Source: JBDRGC01 sp043818215 | GTDB taxonomy: Bacteria > Chloroflexota > Anaerolineae > Anaerolineales > UBA11858 | NCBI GenBank assembly: GCA_043818215.1 | Contig: JBDRGC010000499.1 | Span: 1 to 7,275, forward strand | Length of the DNA stretch: 7,275 nt | Reading direction: 5' to 3' | Shown: in pieces, positions 1-5,921 of the stretch | How positions within the stretch are numbered: the stretch's first letter is position 1 | How the letters are laid out: every line of letters begins with the position of its first letter | Translations under genes and position numbers: made by a program | Notes under the pieces: generated by a model | The model's database searches: none | Told to the model about the DNA's origin: nothing | The model's input: the letters and a program-made list of their open reading frames with translations, nothing else

Positions 1-26
1 CAAATTAGCTCATTTTCGCGCCCCGC

Positions 27-70
27 TTGGTTTCGATACGGCTCTCCGTCCCTCCGAGCCTACTCAACCA
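27..70. repeat. REP-like palindromic repeat
   Basis: The element begins TGGTTTCGATACGG and ends CTACTCAACCA. Its ends pair (TGGTT 28-32 with AACCA 66-70), and an inner stem GGCTC (40-44) with GAGCC (56-60) closes a pyrimidine-rich loop. The reverse complement, GGTTGAGTAGG...CGTATCGAAACC, is a style of short intergenic repeat I recognise from high-copy families in Chloroflexota and actinobacterial genomes. It sits where the 5' half of the toxin-like gene would be expected. Copy number cannot be judged from one window. Confidence 0.6.
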
Positions 71-305
71 GCGCTACACTCCAATTTGGAAATGGGCAAG
101 TTATTTGATCACCGTTCCTCAACGGTTCCCGCATACTATCCTTGTCCAACCATCTTCGTTGAATGGATTAAGGGCCTCATCTATTTTGCTCGTTTTTCAA
201 CTTCGTGCAATTGATAGAAGACGAATTACCAGGACGATAGGGCATCTGGAAGCGGATACGATGGAATTGGTCAACGAAGAAATGAAGAGGCTATTAGGGT
301 TATAA
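27..305 (+). pseudogene. MazF/PemK-family toxin, C-terminal remnant
   Basis: The last 55-60 residues of this frame look like the C-terminal half of a MazF/PemK-type mRNA interferase: a hydrophobic strand with FPHTILV, then NGLRASS, then a strand with QLRAIDRRRI, then IGHLEADTMELVNEEMKRLL as the final helix. This matches the family pattern nGL..dSv...Q.r.iD..Rl...iG.L......v...l...lGL. The N-terminal RNA-cleaving half is absent. The first ~15 codons (from TTG at 27) are translated from a REP-like palindrome (27-70), so the apparent start is probably not real. In a different frame, bases 1-26 read QISSFSRPA, which resembles the central QITSxxxRP strand of some MazF proteins; this suggests the gene was interrupted and frame-shifted by the repeat, but the window edge prevents confirmation. 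No antitoxin gene is visible. A terminator-like hairpin lies about 75 bp downstream. It could instead be the end of a divergent intact gene read in one frame, which I think less likely. Confidence 0.55.
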
Positions 306-378
306 CAACCTTAACATTTGCATTGCCAGCCCTACACCTGCAGCTTATGCTCCCGTCCCAAACAATCGCTGACTTCCC

Positions 379-420
379 GCAAAGCCCCTGAGGATTCATA
401 CCCTGCGGGGGCTTTCTTGC
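379..420 (+). terminator. Terminator-like hairpin after the toxin remnant
   Basis: AAAGCCCC (381-388) pairs perfectly with GGGGCTTT (408-415), closing a 19-nt loop that can form a short extra stem (AGG with CCT). Outer GC/GC bases (379-380 and 419-420) extend it past a bulge. The 3' side ends in CTTTCTT rather than a pure T run, and the 5' side carries AAA, so it could act in both directions. Its place about 75 bp after the toxin remnant stop and well before the DUF58 gene fits an intrinsic terminator. Confidence 0.6.
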
Positions 421-437
421 GATAAAATCAAGTTAGC

Positions 438-491
438 GTCAGGTGCGTTGCACTTCCAAAGTGCAATGCACCGGGGGCACCTGGCACCTGA
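438..491. repeat. Nested hairpin of the TCAGGTGC family
   Basis: Outer arms TCAGGTGC (439-446) and GCACCTGA (484-491) enclose a strong inner hairpin: GGTGCGTTGCACTT (442-455) pairs with AAGTGCAATGCACC (459-472) with one G-T pair and a 3-nt loop. The outer arms match the 23-bp palindrome at 4923-4945, so this looks like an expanded copy of the same repeat. The two pairings share bases and cannot both form fully at once. Confidence 0.7.
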
Positions 492-505
492 AGAGGAACA
501 CCATG

Positions 506-543
506 CCCCACCCCCCCCTACGGTCCCGACAACCCCCACCCCC
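506..543 (-). other. Potential G-quadruplex on the minus strand
   Basis: Five C runs lie on the plus strand: 506-509, 511-518, 525-527, 533-537 and 539-543. The gaps are 1, 6, 5 and 1 nt. On the minus strand this satisfies the usual G3+N1-7 quadruplex rule. It lies in the non-coding stretch between the toxin remnant and the DUF58 cluster. Whether it folds in the cell is unknown. Confidence 0.5.
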
Positions 544-734
544 AGAGATGCAAACTGCCACCTCACAAAACGAACAAAACACCACCCATCCACAGCCCCC
601 GCTCACCTTCGCCAAAAACAAACGCCAAAAATAACCCCTGCTCTGCTTGCTCGGTGGGCAGTATAGTACGGATTCGCAGAATGGGCCGATAAGTATCCTC
701 CCATTCCGGTATCCGTGCTCTGCTCGCTCGGCCA

Positions 735-771
735 CAGACCTTCCAGGTTTCCGAAAACCTGGAAGGTCTTA
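735..771. repeat. 37-bp hairpin repeat, copy 1
   Basis: AGACCTTCCAGGTTT (736-750) and its exact complement (755-769) flank a CCGA loop, giving a 15-bp perfect stem. The whole 37 bases recur identically at 981-1017. The half-site differs at only two central positions from the arm AGACCTGACAGGTT of the element at 5914-6011, so both belong to one ACCTnnCAGGT family. No T run follows, so it is not a classical terminator. Confidence 0.8.
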
Positions 772-789
772 GACTCGCTGACTCGCCAT

Positions 790-822
790 CCCCTGCCCCC
801 CGACCCCCAATTCTGGGGGGGA
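790..822 (+). repeat. GC-rich CCCCCAATTCTGGGGG element, forward copy
   Basis: CCCCCA (804-809) pairs with TGGGGG (814-819) around an ATTC loop, preceded by CCCCTGCCCCCCGA. A related element in reverse orientation lies at 875-924. Together they form a large imperfect inverted repeat about 50 bp apart. This hairpin type is a familiar intergenic repeat in several bacterial groups. Confidence 0.55.
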
Positions 823-874
823 ATCAGCTCTCCCGTCCTGGCCTTGAGTAAGAGAGATATAAAAATGGAAGTGT

Positions 875-924
875 CTCCCCCAGGCGTGTCCTGAGCGTGT
901 CGAAGGGATTGGGGGCCAGGGGGC
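875..924 (-). repeat. GC-rich element, reverse copy, split by a REP-like unit
   Basis: Read on the minus strand this begins GCCCCCTGGCCCCCAAT, like the forward copy at 790-822, and ends CCTGGGGGAG. Between the two parts lie about 23 bases (885-907) holding GTCCTGAGCGTGTCGAAGG (888-906), a unit I recognise as a common short intergenic repeat. The second unit seems to sit where the loop of the first would be. Confidence 0.5.
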
Positions 925-980
925 AACCCTCCGCTACTCCGCTACAATCCGCTGCCAGTTATCATCCGCCGACTCACCGC

Positions 981-1017
981 CAGACCTTCCAGGTTTCCGA
1001 AAACCTGGAAGGTCTTA
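981..1017. repeat. 37-bp hairpin repeat, copy 2
   Basis: Identical to 735-771: arms 982-996 and 1001-1015 around CCGA (997-1000). A 9-bp direct repeat, CGCCGACTC, flanks this copy (967-975 and 1018-1026); it abuts the right end but is 5 bases from the left, so it is not a clean target-site duplication. It ends 60 bp before the TATAAT box of the DUF58 gene. Confidence 0.8.
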
Positions 1018-1052
1018 CGCCGACTCGCTTCTCAGTTTGGCTGAAACCGGGG

Positions 1053-1082
1053 TGATCAAAATCGAGAATCGCAGCGTATAAT
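1053..1082 (+). promoter_or_regulatory. Candidate sigma-70-like promoter with perfect -10 box
   Basis: TATAAT at 1077-1082 is a perfect -10 hexamer. The best -35 at a reasonable distance is weak: TGATCA (1053-1058), 18 bp upstream, with three of six consensus bases. Transcription would be expected to start 6-8 nt after the box, at or next to the ATG at 1090, which would give a leaderless mRNA. This agrees with the absence of any Shine-Dalgarno sequence there. Confidence 0.55.
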
Positions 1083-1089
1083 AGAATGA

Positions 1090-2421
1090 ATGAACGCCGA
1101 CCCTGCTCCAAAACAAATCCTGCAACTCAATTCCCGCCTCCTGCCAGCCCTGTGTCTGATCCTGTTGGTGATGTACATCGTAGATTCTTACCGGGGCTGG
1201 TCGATATTGTTGATCAGCTTTGGGGGAGCCTGGCTGGTCAGCTATATTTGGGCGCGTTCTTTGGCCAATGGTTTGAGCTTGCGGCGTGAAATGCGCTTTG
1301 GGTGGGCACAGGTGGGAGACCGCCTGGAAGAGCGTTTCACACTCATCAACCGGGCCAAATTGCCTGCATTGTGGGTCGAAATAACTGACCAAACCAATAT
1401 GCCCAATTACTGGGCAAATCAGGTGCGGGGGATAGATCCATTAACTGAAAACCGTTGGTACGTAAGGAGCGTGTGTACCCACCGGGGCTTATTTAATTTT
1501 GGTCCAACCATATTGCGCGCCAGGGATCCCCTGGGAATTTACACGGTCACTTTGCATGACCCTGCTATCACTACCATGTTAGTGATGCCGCCGGTGGTCT
1601 CGCTGCCTCCCATCCAGGTGGCCCCGGGCGGGCGTGCCGGTGAGGGGACTCCGCGAGTGAATGCCCCCGAGCGCACGGTCAGTTCTGCCAGCGTGCGAGA
1701 ATATCTACCGGGTGATAGCTTGCGCTGGATACACTGGCCCACCTCGGCGCGCCGCGAGGGCCTCTTTGTGCGCGTCTTCGAGGGCGCGCCTGCCGGCGAC
1801 TGGTGGATCATCCTGGATCTGGATCACAGCGTCCAAGTTGGCGAAGGTCAGGATTCGACCCAAGAGCATGGCATCATTTTGGCAGCCTCATTGGCTAATT
1901 TGGGCATGCGCTCTGGGCACTCTGTGGGATTGGTGACCCACGGAGAAGACCTGGTTTGGTTGTCTCCCCAGATGAGCGATGAACACAATTGGACGATTTT
2001 GCGTGCTCTGGCCTTGATCGAGCCGGGCAAGCGTTCTCTGGCAGACTTATTGGATCTGGCGAGACCCTCCCTGGGTCAAAACACCAGCCTGATAGTGATT
2101 AGTTCTGCGGTGAAGGGGGCGTGGGTGGAATCTCTTCTGGCGGTACGCCGTCAGCGGGTGATCCCCACGGTTTTGATGTTCGACCCGATCTCATTTGGCG
2201 GGGAGGGCGATGCGAATGCTCTCAAATCAACTCTGTCGAGGTTGGGCATTGTCAACGATGTCATTCCCCGCGATTTGCTGGATCGCCGTGAAATTCGACC
2301 GGGCCGCGAGGGACACTGGGAGTGGCGCGTGACTCCGCTTGGCAGGGCAATAGCCGTTGGGGAGCCGGAAGATTTGACCTGGAGAAACTTGGTGGGGCAG
2401 GGAGCAGGAAACAGGGACTAG
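1090..2421 (+). CDS. DUF58 domain-containing membrane protein (VWA-like fold)
   Basis: A 443-residue protein. Two N-terminal transmembrane segments (about 15-31 and 36-54) are followed by a region rich in beta strands (about 65-170) with the conserved RDPLGIY, then the DUF58 signature VREYLPGDSLRWIHWPTSAR (202-221). A VWA-type stretch follows, with a metal-site-like DLDHS (243-247). Length and order fit DUF58 proteins, which occur beside MoxR ATPases and transglutaminase-like proteins. Their function is unclear; a role as MoxR partner or scaffold at the membrane is family-based inference. I chose ATG 1090 because it opens the complete conserved N terminus; ATG 1086 is in another frame and gives only a spurious short frame. 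No Shine-Dalgarno is seen, but a perfect -10 box lies 7 nt upstream, suggesting a leaderless transcript. The last residues (QGAGNRD) and the TAG stop come from a CAGGGACTAGGAAT-type repeat, so the native C terminus may once have been different. Confidence 0.93.
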   Translation: MNADPAPKQILQLNSRLLPALCLILLVMYIVDSYRGWSILLISFGGAWLVSYIWARSLANGLSLRREMRFGWAQVGDRLEERFTLINRAKLPALWVEITDQTNMPNYWANQVRGIDPLTENRWYVRSVCTHRGLFNFGPTILRARDPLGIYTVTLHDPAITTMLVMPPVVSLPPIQVAPGGRAGEGTPRVNAPERTVSSASVREYLPGDSLRWIHWPTSARREGLFVRVFEGAPAGDWWIILDLDHSVQVGEGQDSTQEHGIILAASLANLGMRSGHSVGLVTHGEDLVWLSPQMSDEHNWTILRALALIEPGKRSLADLLDLARPSLGQNTSLIVISSAVKGAWVESLLAVRRQRVIPTVLMFDPISFGGEGDANALKSTLSRLGIVNDVIPRDLLDRREIRPGREGHWEWRVTPLGRAIAVGEPEDLTWRNLVGQGAGNRD

Positions 2422-2457
2422 GAATCAGGGACTAGGAATCAGTAAACCAGGTATCAG
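2412..2457. repeat. Short tandem repeat CAGGGACTAGGAAT
   Basis: Two perfect adjacent 14-bp units (2412-2425 and 2426-2439) are followed by degenerate related sequence (CAGTAAACCAGGTATCAGG), and upstream bases in the DUF58 tail (CAGGGAGCAGGAAA) look like earlier degenerate units. The first unit contains the DUF58 stop codon. Confidence 0.7.
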
Positions 2458-2470
2458 GAAACCTCGCACC

Positions 2471-2539
2471 CTCCCCTCTAACTCCTACCTCCAACTCATA
2501 ACTCGTAACCCCTAACTCCTAACATCTAACCCCAAACCC
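2471..2539. repeat. Degenerate CTAACTC-type simple repeat, almost G-free
   Basis: Variants of TAACTCC, AACTCAT, AACTCGT, TAACCCC and CTAACATC recur across this stretch. Between 2461 and 2558 the plus strand has only two G residues. No gene is present. This is the leader of the transglutaminase gene and contains no purine-rich ribosome-binding site. Confidence 0.6.
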
Positions 2540-2558
2540 CCACTCACTCATCAAAACC

Positions 2559-4943
2559 ATGCTCACTCGTCTCGCCAACTGGCTCATCCACAAAATAGGC
2601 GCACAAACGCTGGTGGCAATCGCATTGCTCATGATTGCAGTGGGTAGCGCGGCCTATGGTCTGGCGGGTATCATCCGCGGGCTGGAATTTGGCCTGCTCC
2701 TGCGTCTGGCGGTGATTGCGGTAATTTTCGGCTGGCTGCTGGCGCGCACGAAAATACGCGTCTGGCTTGCTGGTGTGGTGCTGCTTCTTGCGGGCATCGT
2801 GGTGGTATTTGTATTGGTCGGGGATCTGCTCGGCCCATTGGTTGCTTTGTACCGGGCAGCCTACCACCTGATTTGGGAATTCCTACGCCGGGCGCAAGAT
2901 GTGCCGGTGGATACTACTTTATTCCAACTGGCTTACGCTGAAGTGTATTCTGGCGTTGCGGCTCTGCTGAGTGCCCTTTGGGAGTGGGGCCAATATCTGG
3001 TGGATGGCCCCCCGATCTTCGATTTGGCTGCCATTTCCCTGGTGTGGGGTGCAGCATTGTGGGTTATCGCTTCCTGGGCGGGGTGGGTACAGCGCAGATA
3101 CAGACGTCCTCTGGCGAGCATTTTGCCGGCCGGCGCGTTGTTGACAATTGGTCTGTCGTACACCTCGGCGGGGACGGCAGCGTTGCTGCCCATGATTTTT
3201 GCCACTCTGGTGTTGGTAGCATTGACAGATTACAACAGCAGCGAAAATAGCTGGCAGTCTTCCGGGATGGATTTCCCCGAGGATCTTCGCCAGGAAGTGG
3301 CCTACGTTGTGATCACGATGGCTGCCTCGTTGGTCGTGGCGGCTGTGATAATGCCGCGACTCTCTATCAGCAAGATCGTCGATTCCGCCCGCCAGTTGAC
3401 CCAGCCTCAGATCGAGGACGCGCAACCGCTGATAGAATCGTTCGGTCTGATGCAGCAGGGCTTAGCCGAAGGAGGTATCGGGAAAGTATCGCTGACTGGC
3501 GGGTTGCCTCGCAGTCACCTGTTAGGAACCGGGCCGGAGCTTTCTGAGAAGGTTGTGATGACGGTGCAGATTTCCGGGGGATTGCCTGCCGGTGAAGAAG
3601 GCTATCTGGCCCTGCCTCTCTACTGGCGGTCATTGGTGTATGACCGCTACACCGGTTCCGGTTGGAAGAGCAGTGATATTGCGACCCGCTTTTATGAACC
3701 GGGAGAACAGGCTTTTTCTCCAGGCTCGCCTGTCTATCGCGTGATCCAGCAAGATTTTCGCCTGACTGCTGACCGGGCAGGCTTCCTTTATGCGGCTGGC
3801 ACAATCCTATCCGCCGATGACGATTTCGAAATCGCCTGGCGACCCACCCCAAAATACACTGCCATCTTCAGGGCGCCGGGCGACTTTTTCGGCGCATCCA
3901 TCCAACAGTCAAGTTATCGTGCGCAGTCATTGGTGCCTGTAGTGAGCGAGGCGAATCTGCGCGCCGCCCTGGACGAATACCCCGCCTGGATTCAGGAACG
4001 CCACCTGGCTTTGCCGGATACCGTGCCCCAGCGGGTTTTCGACCTCGCCCGGGATTTGACCGCCTACGACACGACCGCCTACGACCGGGTGTGCACCCTG
4101 GAAGAGTATCTGCGTACCTTCGAGTACAGTCTCGACATTCCCGCGCCTCCGCCAGAGCGGGATGTGGTCGATTATTTCCTCTTCGATCAGAAGCGCGGTT
4201 ATTGTGATTATTACGCCACCGCCCTGGCTGTGATGTCCCGCTCGATTGGTGTACCCGCCAGACTCGTCACCGGGTACGCGCGCGGCATTTATGATGCGGA
4301 CAACGAGCGTTACATCGTCACCGAGGCAGATGCACACTCCTGGGTGGAGATTTACTTCCCCGAAATAGGCTGGATTCCTTTCGAGCCAACTGAGGGACGT
4401 TCGGTGTTGGGAGGCCTGTCTCAGCAAAGAAACTTGCCATCTGAATTGGACGCATCCCTGCTTTTAGAACCCCTGCCCACTAAGTTCGAACAACTGCAAC
4501 GGAGATGGACCGCAGGCTTATTGATACTTGTGTCGGGACTAAGCTCATGCGTGTTGGGTTATTTTTGGATTGATAATTGGCGTCTGCGGCGTTTTTCTCC
4601 CCCCAAAGCTGTGGAAAACCTGTATCGCCGCCTCTACCGCCACGGGCGGCGTTTGGCTGCTCCCGCCAGAGTGGGAGATACGCCTCACGAGTTTGCTGCC
4701 TCCCTGGGGGCGCGGCTTGCATCTCTGTCACAGGATACTATTTGGCGAGAAAGCTTGATGCCCGCGGCCGATGAAATCCGCGACCTGACCGACACGTATG
4801 CTATCATGTTGTATAGTCCGCTGAGTATCGACATAAGTGATCGGGTGCGGATAATTTCATTGTGGAAGCGTCTTCGCCGCCGGTTGTGGCTGGCGCGCTG
4901 GATAAAATTGACTGGAATCATGTGTCAGGTGCGACGCACCTGA
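2559..4943 (+). CDS. TgpA-type membrane transglutaminase with DUF4129-like C-terminal region
   Basis: A 794-residue protein. The N terminus holds about seven transmembrane helices (roughly 16-38, 43-62, 68-90, 153-176, 183-202, 205-223, 247-265), as in the TgpA/DUF3488 family. A large extracytoplasmic part (about 266-650) contains the transglutaminase core at about 495-612: KRGYCDYYATALAV with catalytic Cys549, VPARLVTGYARG, and TEADAHSWVEIYFPEIGW with His593. The usual third residue, Asp of DPT, is Glu609 here (FEPT). Another membrane helix (about 651-671) leads to a cytoplasmic tail with GDTPHEFAASLGARL and TDTYAIMLYS, typical of DUF4129. Family knowledge: TgpA has a periplasmic cysteine transglutaminase-like domain; substrates are poorly known. 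ATG 2559 is the only start before an upstream in-frame stop and keeps the first helix intact, though no Shine-Dalgarno precedes it. The last residues, CQVRRT, and the stop codon are encoded by a 23-bp palindrome. MoxR follows after 21 bp. Confidence 0.93.
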   Translation: MLTRLANWLIHKIGAQTLVAIALLMIAVGSAAYGLAGIIRGLEFGLLLRLAVIAVIFGWLLARTKIRVWLAGVVLLLAGIVVVFVLVGDLLGPLVALYRAAYHLIWEFLRRAQDVPVDTTLFQLAYAEVYSGVAALLSALWEWGQYLVDGPPIFDLAAISLVWGAALWVIASWAGWVQRRYRRPLASILPAGALLTIGLSYTSAGTAALLPMIFATLVLVALTDYNSSENSWQSSGMDFPEDLRQEVAYVVITMAASLVVAAVIMPRLSISKIVDSARQLTQPQIEDAQPLIESFGLMQQGLAEGGIGKVSLTGGLPRSHLLGTGPELSEKVVMTVQISGGLPAGEEGYLALPLYWRSLVYDRYTGSGWKSSDIATRFYEPGEQAFSPGSPVYRVIQQDFRLTADRAGFLYAAGTILSADDDFEIAWRPTPKYTAIFRAPGDFFGASIQQSSYRAQSLVPVVSEANLRAALDEYPAWIQERHLALPDTVPQRVFDLARDLTAYDTTAYDRVCTLEEYLRTFEYSLDIPAPPPERDVVDYFLFDQKRGYCDYYATALAVMSRSIGVPARLVTGYARGIYDADNERYIVTEADAHSWVEIYFPEIGWIPFEPTEGRSVLGGLSQQRNLPSELDASLLLEPLPTKFEQLQRRWTAGLLILVSGLSSCVLGYFWIDNWRLRRFSPPKAVENLYRRLYRHGRRLAAPARVGDTPHEFAASLGARLASLSQDTIWRESLMPAADEIRDLTDTYAIMLYSPLSIDISDRVRIISLWKRLRRRLWLARWIKLTGIMCQVRRT

Positions 4944-4945
4944 CA
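4923..4945. repeat. 23-bp palindrome that supplies the transglutaminase stop
   Basis: TGTCAGGTGCG (4923-4933) and CGCACCTGACA (4935-4945) are exact complements around a single A. It encodes the last six residues and the TGA stop (4941-4943) of the transglutaminase gene, and lies 9 bp before the MoxR ribosome-binding site. The arm matches the outer arms of the element at 438-491. There is no following T run, so it is more likely an mRNA-stabilising or REP-like element than a terminator. Confidence 0.8.
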
Positions 4946-4954
4946 GATCTGAGT

Positions 4955-4958
4955 GGAG
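4955..4958 (+). promoter_or_regulatory. Ribosome-binding site of the MoxR gene
   Basis: GGAG lies 6 nt before ATG 4965. This decides the start: a longer in-frame GTG at 4953 would place the GGAG inside the coding region and has no comparable site of its own. Confidence 0.75.
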
Positions 4959-4964
4959 ACAACC

Positions 4965-5921
4965 ATGAACCAGATCCAAACATTTACTAAAACTGTTGTT
5001 GAAAATATCGAACGCGTCATCGTTGGGAAACGCGAGGCTGTCGAGTTAGCCCTGGTGGGGTTCCTCTGCCAGGGGCACCTGTTGATCGAGGATGTGCCCG
5101 GTGTGGGGAAAACTATGCTGGCGCGTAGTCTGGCGCGCTCGGTGGGATGTTCGTTCAGCCGCATTCAGTTTACGCCCGACATGCTGCCCAGCGATGTGAC
5201 CGGCGTCTCGATATACAACCAGGCCAGCCAACAATTCGAATTTCGCGCTGGCCCGTTGATGGCTCAAATTATCCTGGCCGATGAGATCAACCGCGCCACC
5301 CCGAAGACACAATCTGCCTTGTTGGAGGCCATGCAAGAATGCCAGATCACCGTTGATGGCGTGACTCATCTCTTACCCAAGCCCTTCATGATATTGGCTA
5401 CGCTAAACCCGATCGAATATGAAGGCACTTTCCGGTTGCCCGAGGCCCAATTGGACCGCTTTTTGCTGCGGGTACGGTTAGGATATCCTATCCTGGAGGA
5501 TGAGATTGACGTCCTCAAACGCCAGCAGTTCCAGCATCCCCTGGATGATCTGGCGCAGGTTGTCTCTGCCGAAGAAGTTTCTCAGGCGCAGAAAGGCATT
5601 CAGTCGGTGTTCGTCGCCGATGCCGTTTATCAATATATTGTCGAAATTGTCCAGCAAACCCGGGAGCACAAGGATGTGTATCTTGGGGCCAGCCCGAGGG
5701 GCAGCCTGGCGCTTTATCGCTCCAGCCAGGCCCGGGCCGCCATTTTGGGCCGGGACTACGTGCTCCCCGATGATGTCAAGGCTTTGGTGTCCCCAACTTT
5801 GGGTCATCGTATCATCTTAGGCCCTGGAGCGCGCTTGCGCGATCTCACCGCCGATATTGTGATCCAAGAAGTCCTGAAAAAGATACTTGTGCCCGGAGGA
5901 GATTTGCGGAGCCAGACCTGA
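4965..5921 (+). CDS. MoxR-family AAA+ ATPase
   Basis: A 318-residue cytoplasmic AAA+ ATPase of normal MoxR length. Visible motifs, numbered from ATG 4965: Walker A in EDVPGVGKT (Lys49), the MoxR-typical RIQFTPDMLPSDVTG (66-80), Walker B IILADEINRATPKTQSALLE (102-121, Asp106-Glu107), sensor 1 ATLNPIEYEGTF (145-156), LPEAQLDRF (158-166) with the likely arginine finger Arg165, and sensor 2 GASPRGS (241-247, Arg245) in the C-terminal helical lid. MoxR proteins are thought to act as chaperone-like ATPases that assemble or activate partner complexes, typically with VWA proteins; the DUF58 protein two genes upstream is the natural candidate. The gene follows the transglutaminase by 21 bp and is probably cotranscribed. 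MoxR is placed last, while many clusters have it first. The final QT and the stop codon lie in the left arm of a 98-bp inverted-repeat element. Confidence 0.97.
   Translation: MNQIQTFTKTVVENIERVIVGKREAVELALVGFLCQGHLLIEDVPGVGKTMLARSLARSVGCSFSRIQFTPDMLPSDVTGVSIYNQASQQFEFRAGPLMAQIILADEINRATPKTQSALLEAMQECQITVDGVTHLLPKPFMILATLNPIEYEGTFRLPEAQLDRFLLRVRLGYPILEDEIDVLKRQQFQHPLDDLAQVVSAEEVSQAQKGIQSVFVADAVYQYIVEIVQQTREHKDVYLGASPRGSLALYRSSQARAAILGRDYVLPDDVKALVSPTLGHRIILGPGARLRDLTADIVIQEVLKKILVPGGDLRSQT

Larger units (their letters stand above)
306..1089. other. Repeat-rich non-coding region
   Basis: No convincing gene is present in these ~780 bases. Open frames exist on both strands, but they are low-complexity (Pro/His/Thr-rich on plus, Gly/Cys-rich on minus), lack ribosome-binding sites and run through hairpins. 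The stretch is instead built of repeats: terminator hairpin, TCAGGTGC-type nested hairpin, C-rich tract, two identical ACCT..AGGT hairpins, and an inverted pair of CCCCCAATTCTGGGGG-type elements, one containing a GTCCTGAGCGTGTCGAA unit. Bases 544-734 show only a G-poor segment (to about 638) and an imperfect direct repeat (639-654 and 716-731, 15 of 16 identical). The right end holds the likely promoter of the DUF58 cluster. Confidence 0.75.

Noticed and set aside
443..634. 63-residue plus-strand open frame in the C-rich tract, and an overlapping 72-residue frame
   Set aside because: Both are low-complexity Pro/Thr/His translations of a G-poor tract that begins inside a hairpin repeat; there is no ribosome-binding site and no recognisable domain.
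844..863. Possible promoter TTGAGT ... TATAAA
   Set aside because: The two boxes are only 8 bp apart, too close for a sigma-70 promoter.
603..926. 107-residue minus-strand open frame
   Set aside because: It runs through a 37-bp hairpin and both GC-rich repeats, so its translation is repeat sequence; no ribosome-binding site or family resemblance.
967..1026. CGCCGACTC direct repeats as target-site duplication of the second 37-bp hairpin
   Set aside because: The left copy is 5 bases from the hairpin while the right one abuts it, and GACTCGC-like words recur throughout the region.
306..1089. CRISPR array
   Set aside because: The repeats are hairpins of several kinds with irregular spacing and only two identical copies; no regular spacers and no cas genes.
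4058..4085. 13-bp direct repeat GACCGCCTACGAC inside the transglutaminase gene
   Set aside because: It encodes TAYDTTAYDR, which fits the normal spacing of this family before the EEYLR helix, so a recent duplication is not needed to explain it.
4637..4649. CCGCC/GGCGG hairpin with 3-nt loop
   Set aside because: Only 5 bp, inside a well-supported coding region, and explained by GC-rich arginine/glycine codons.
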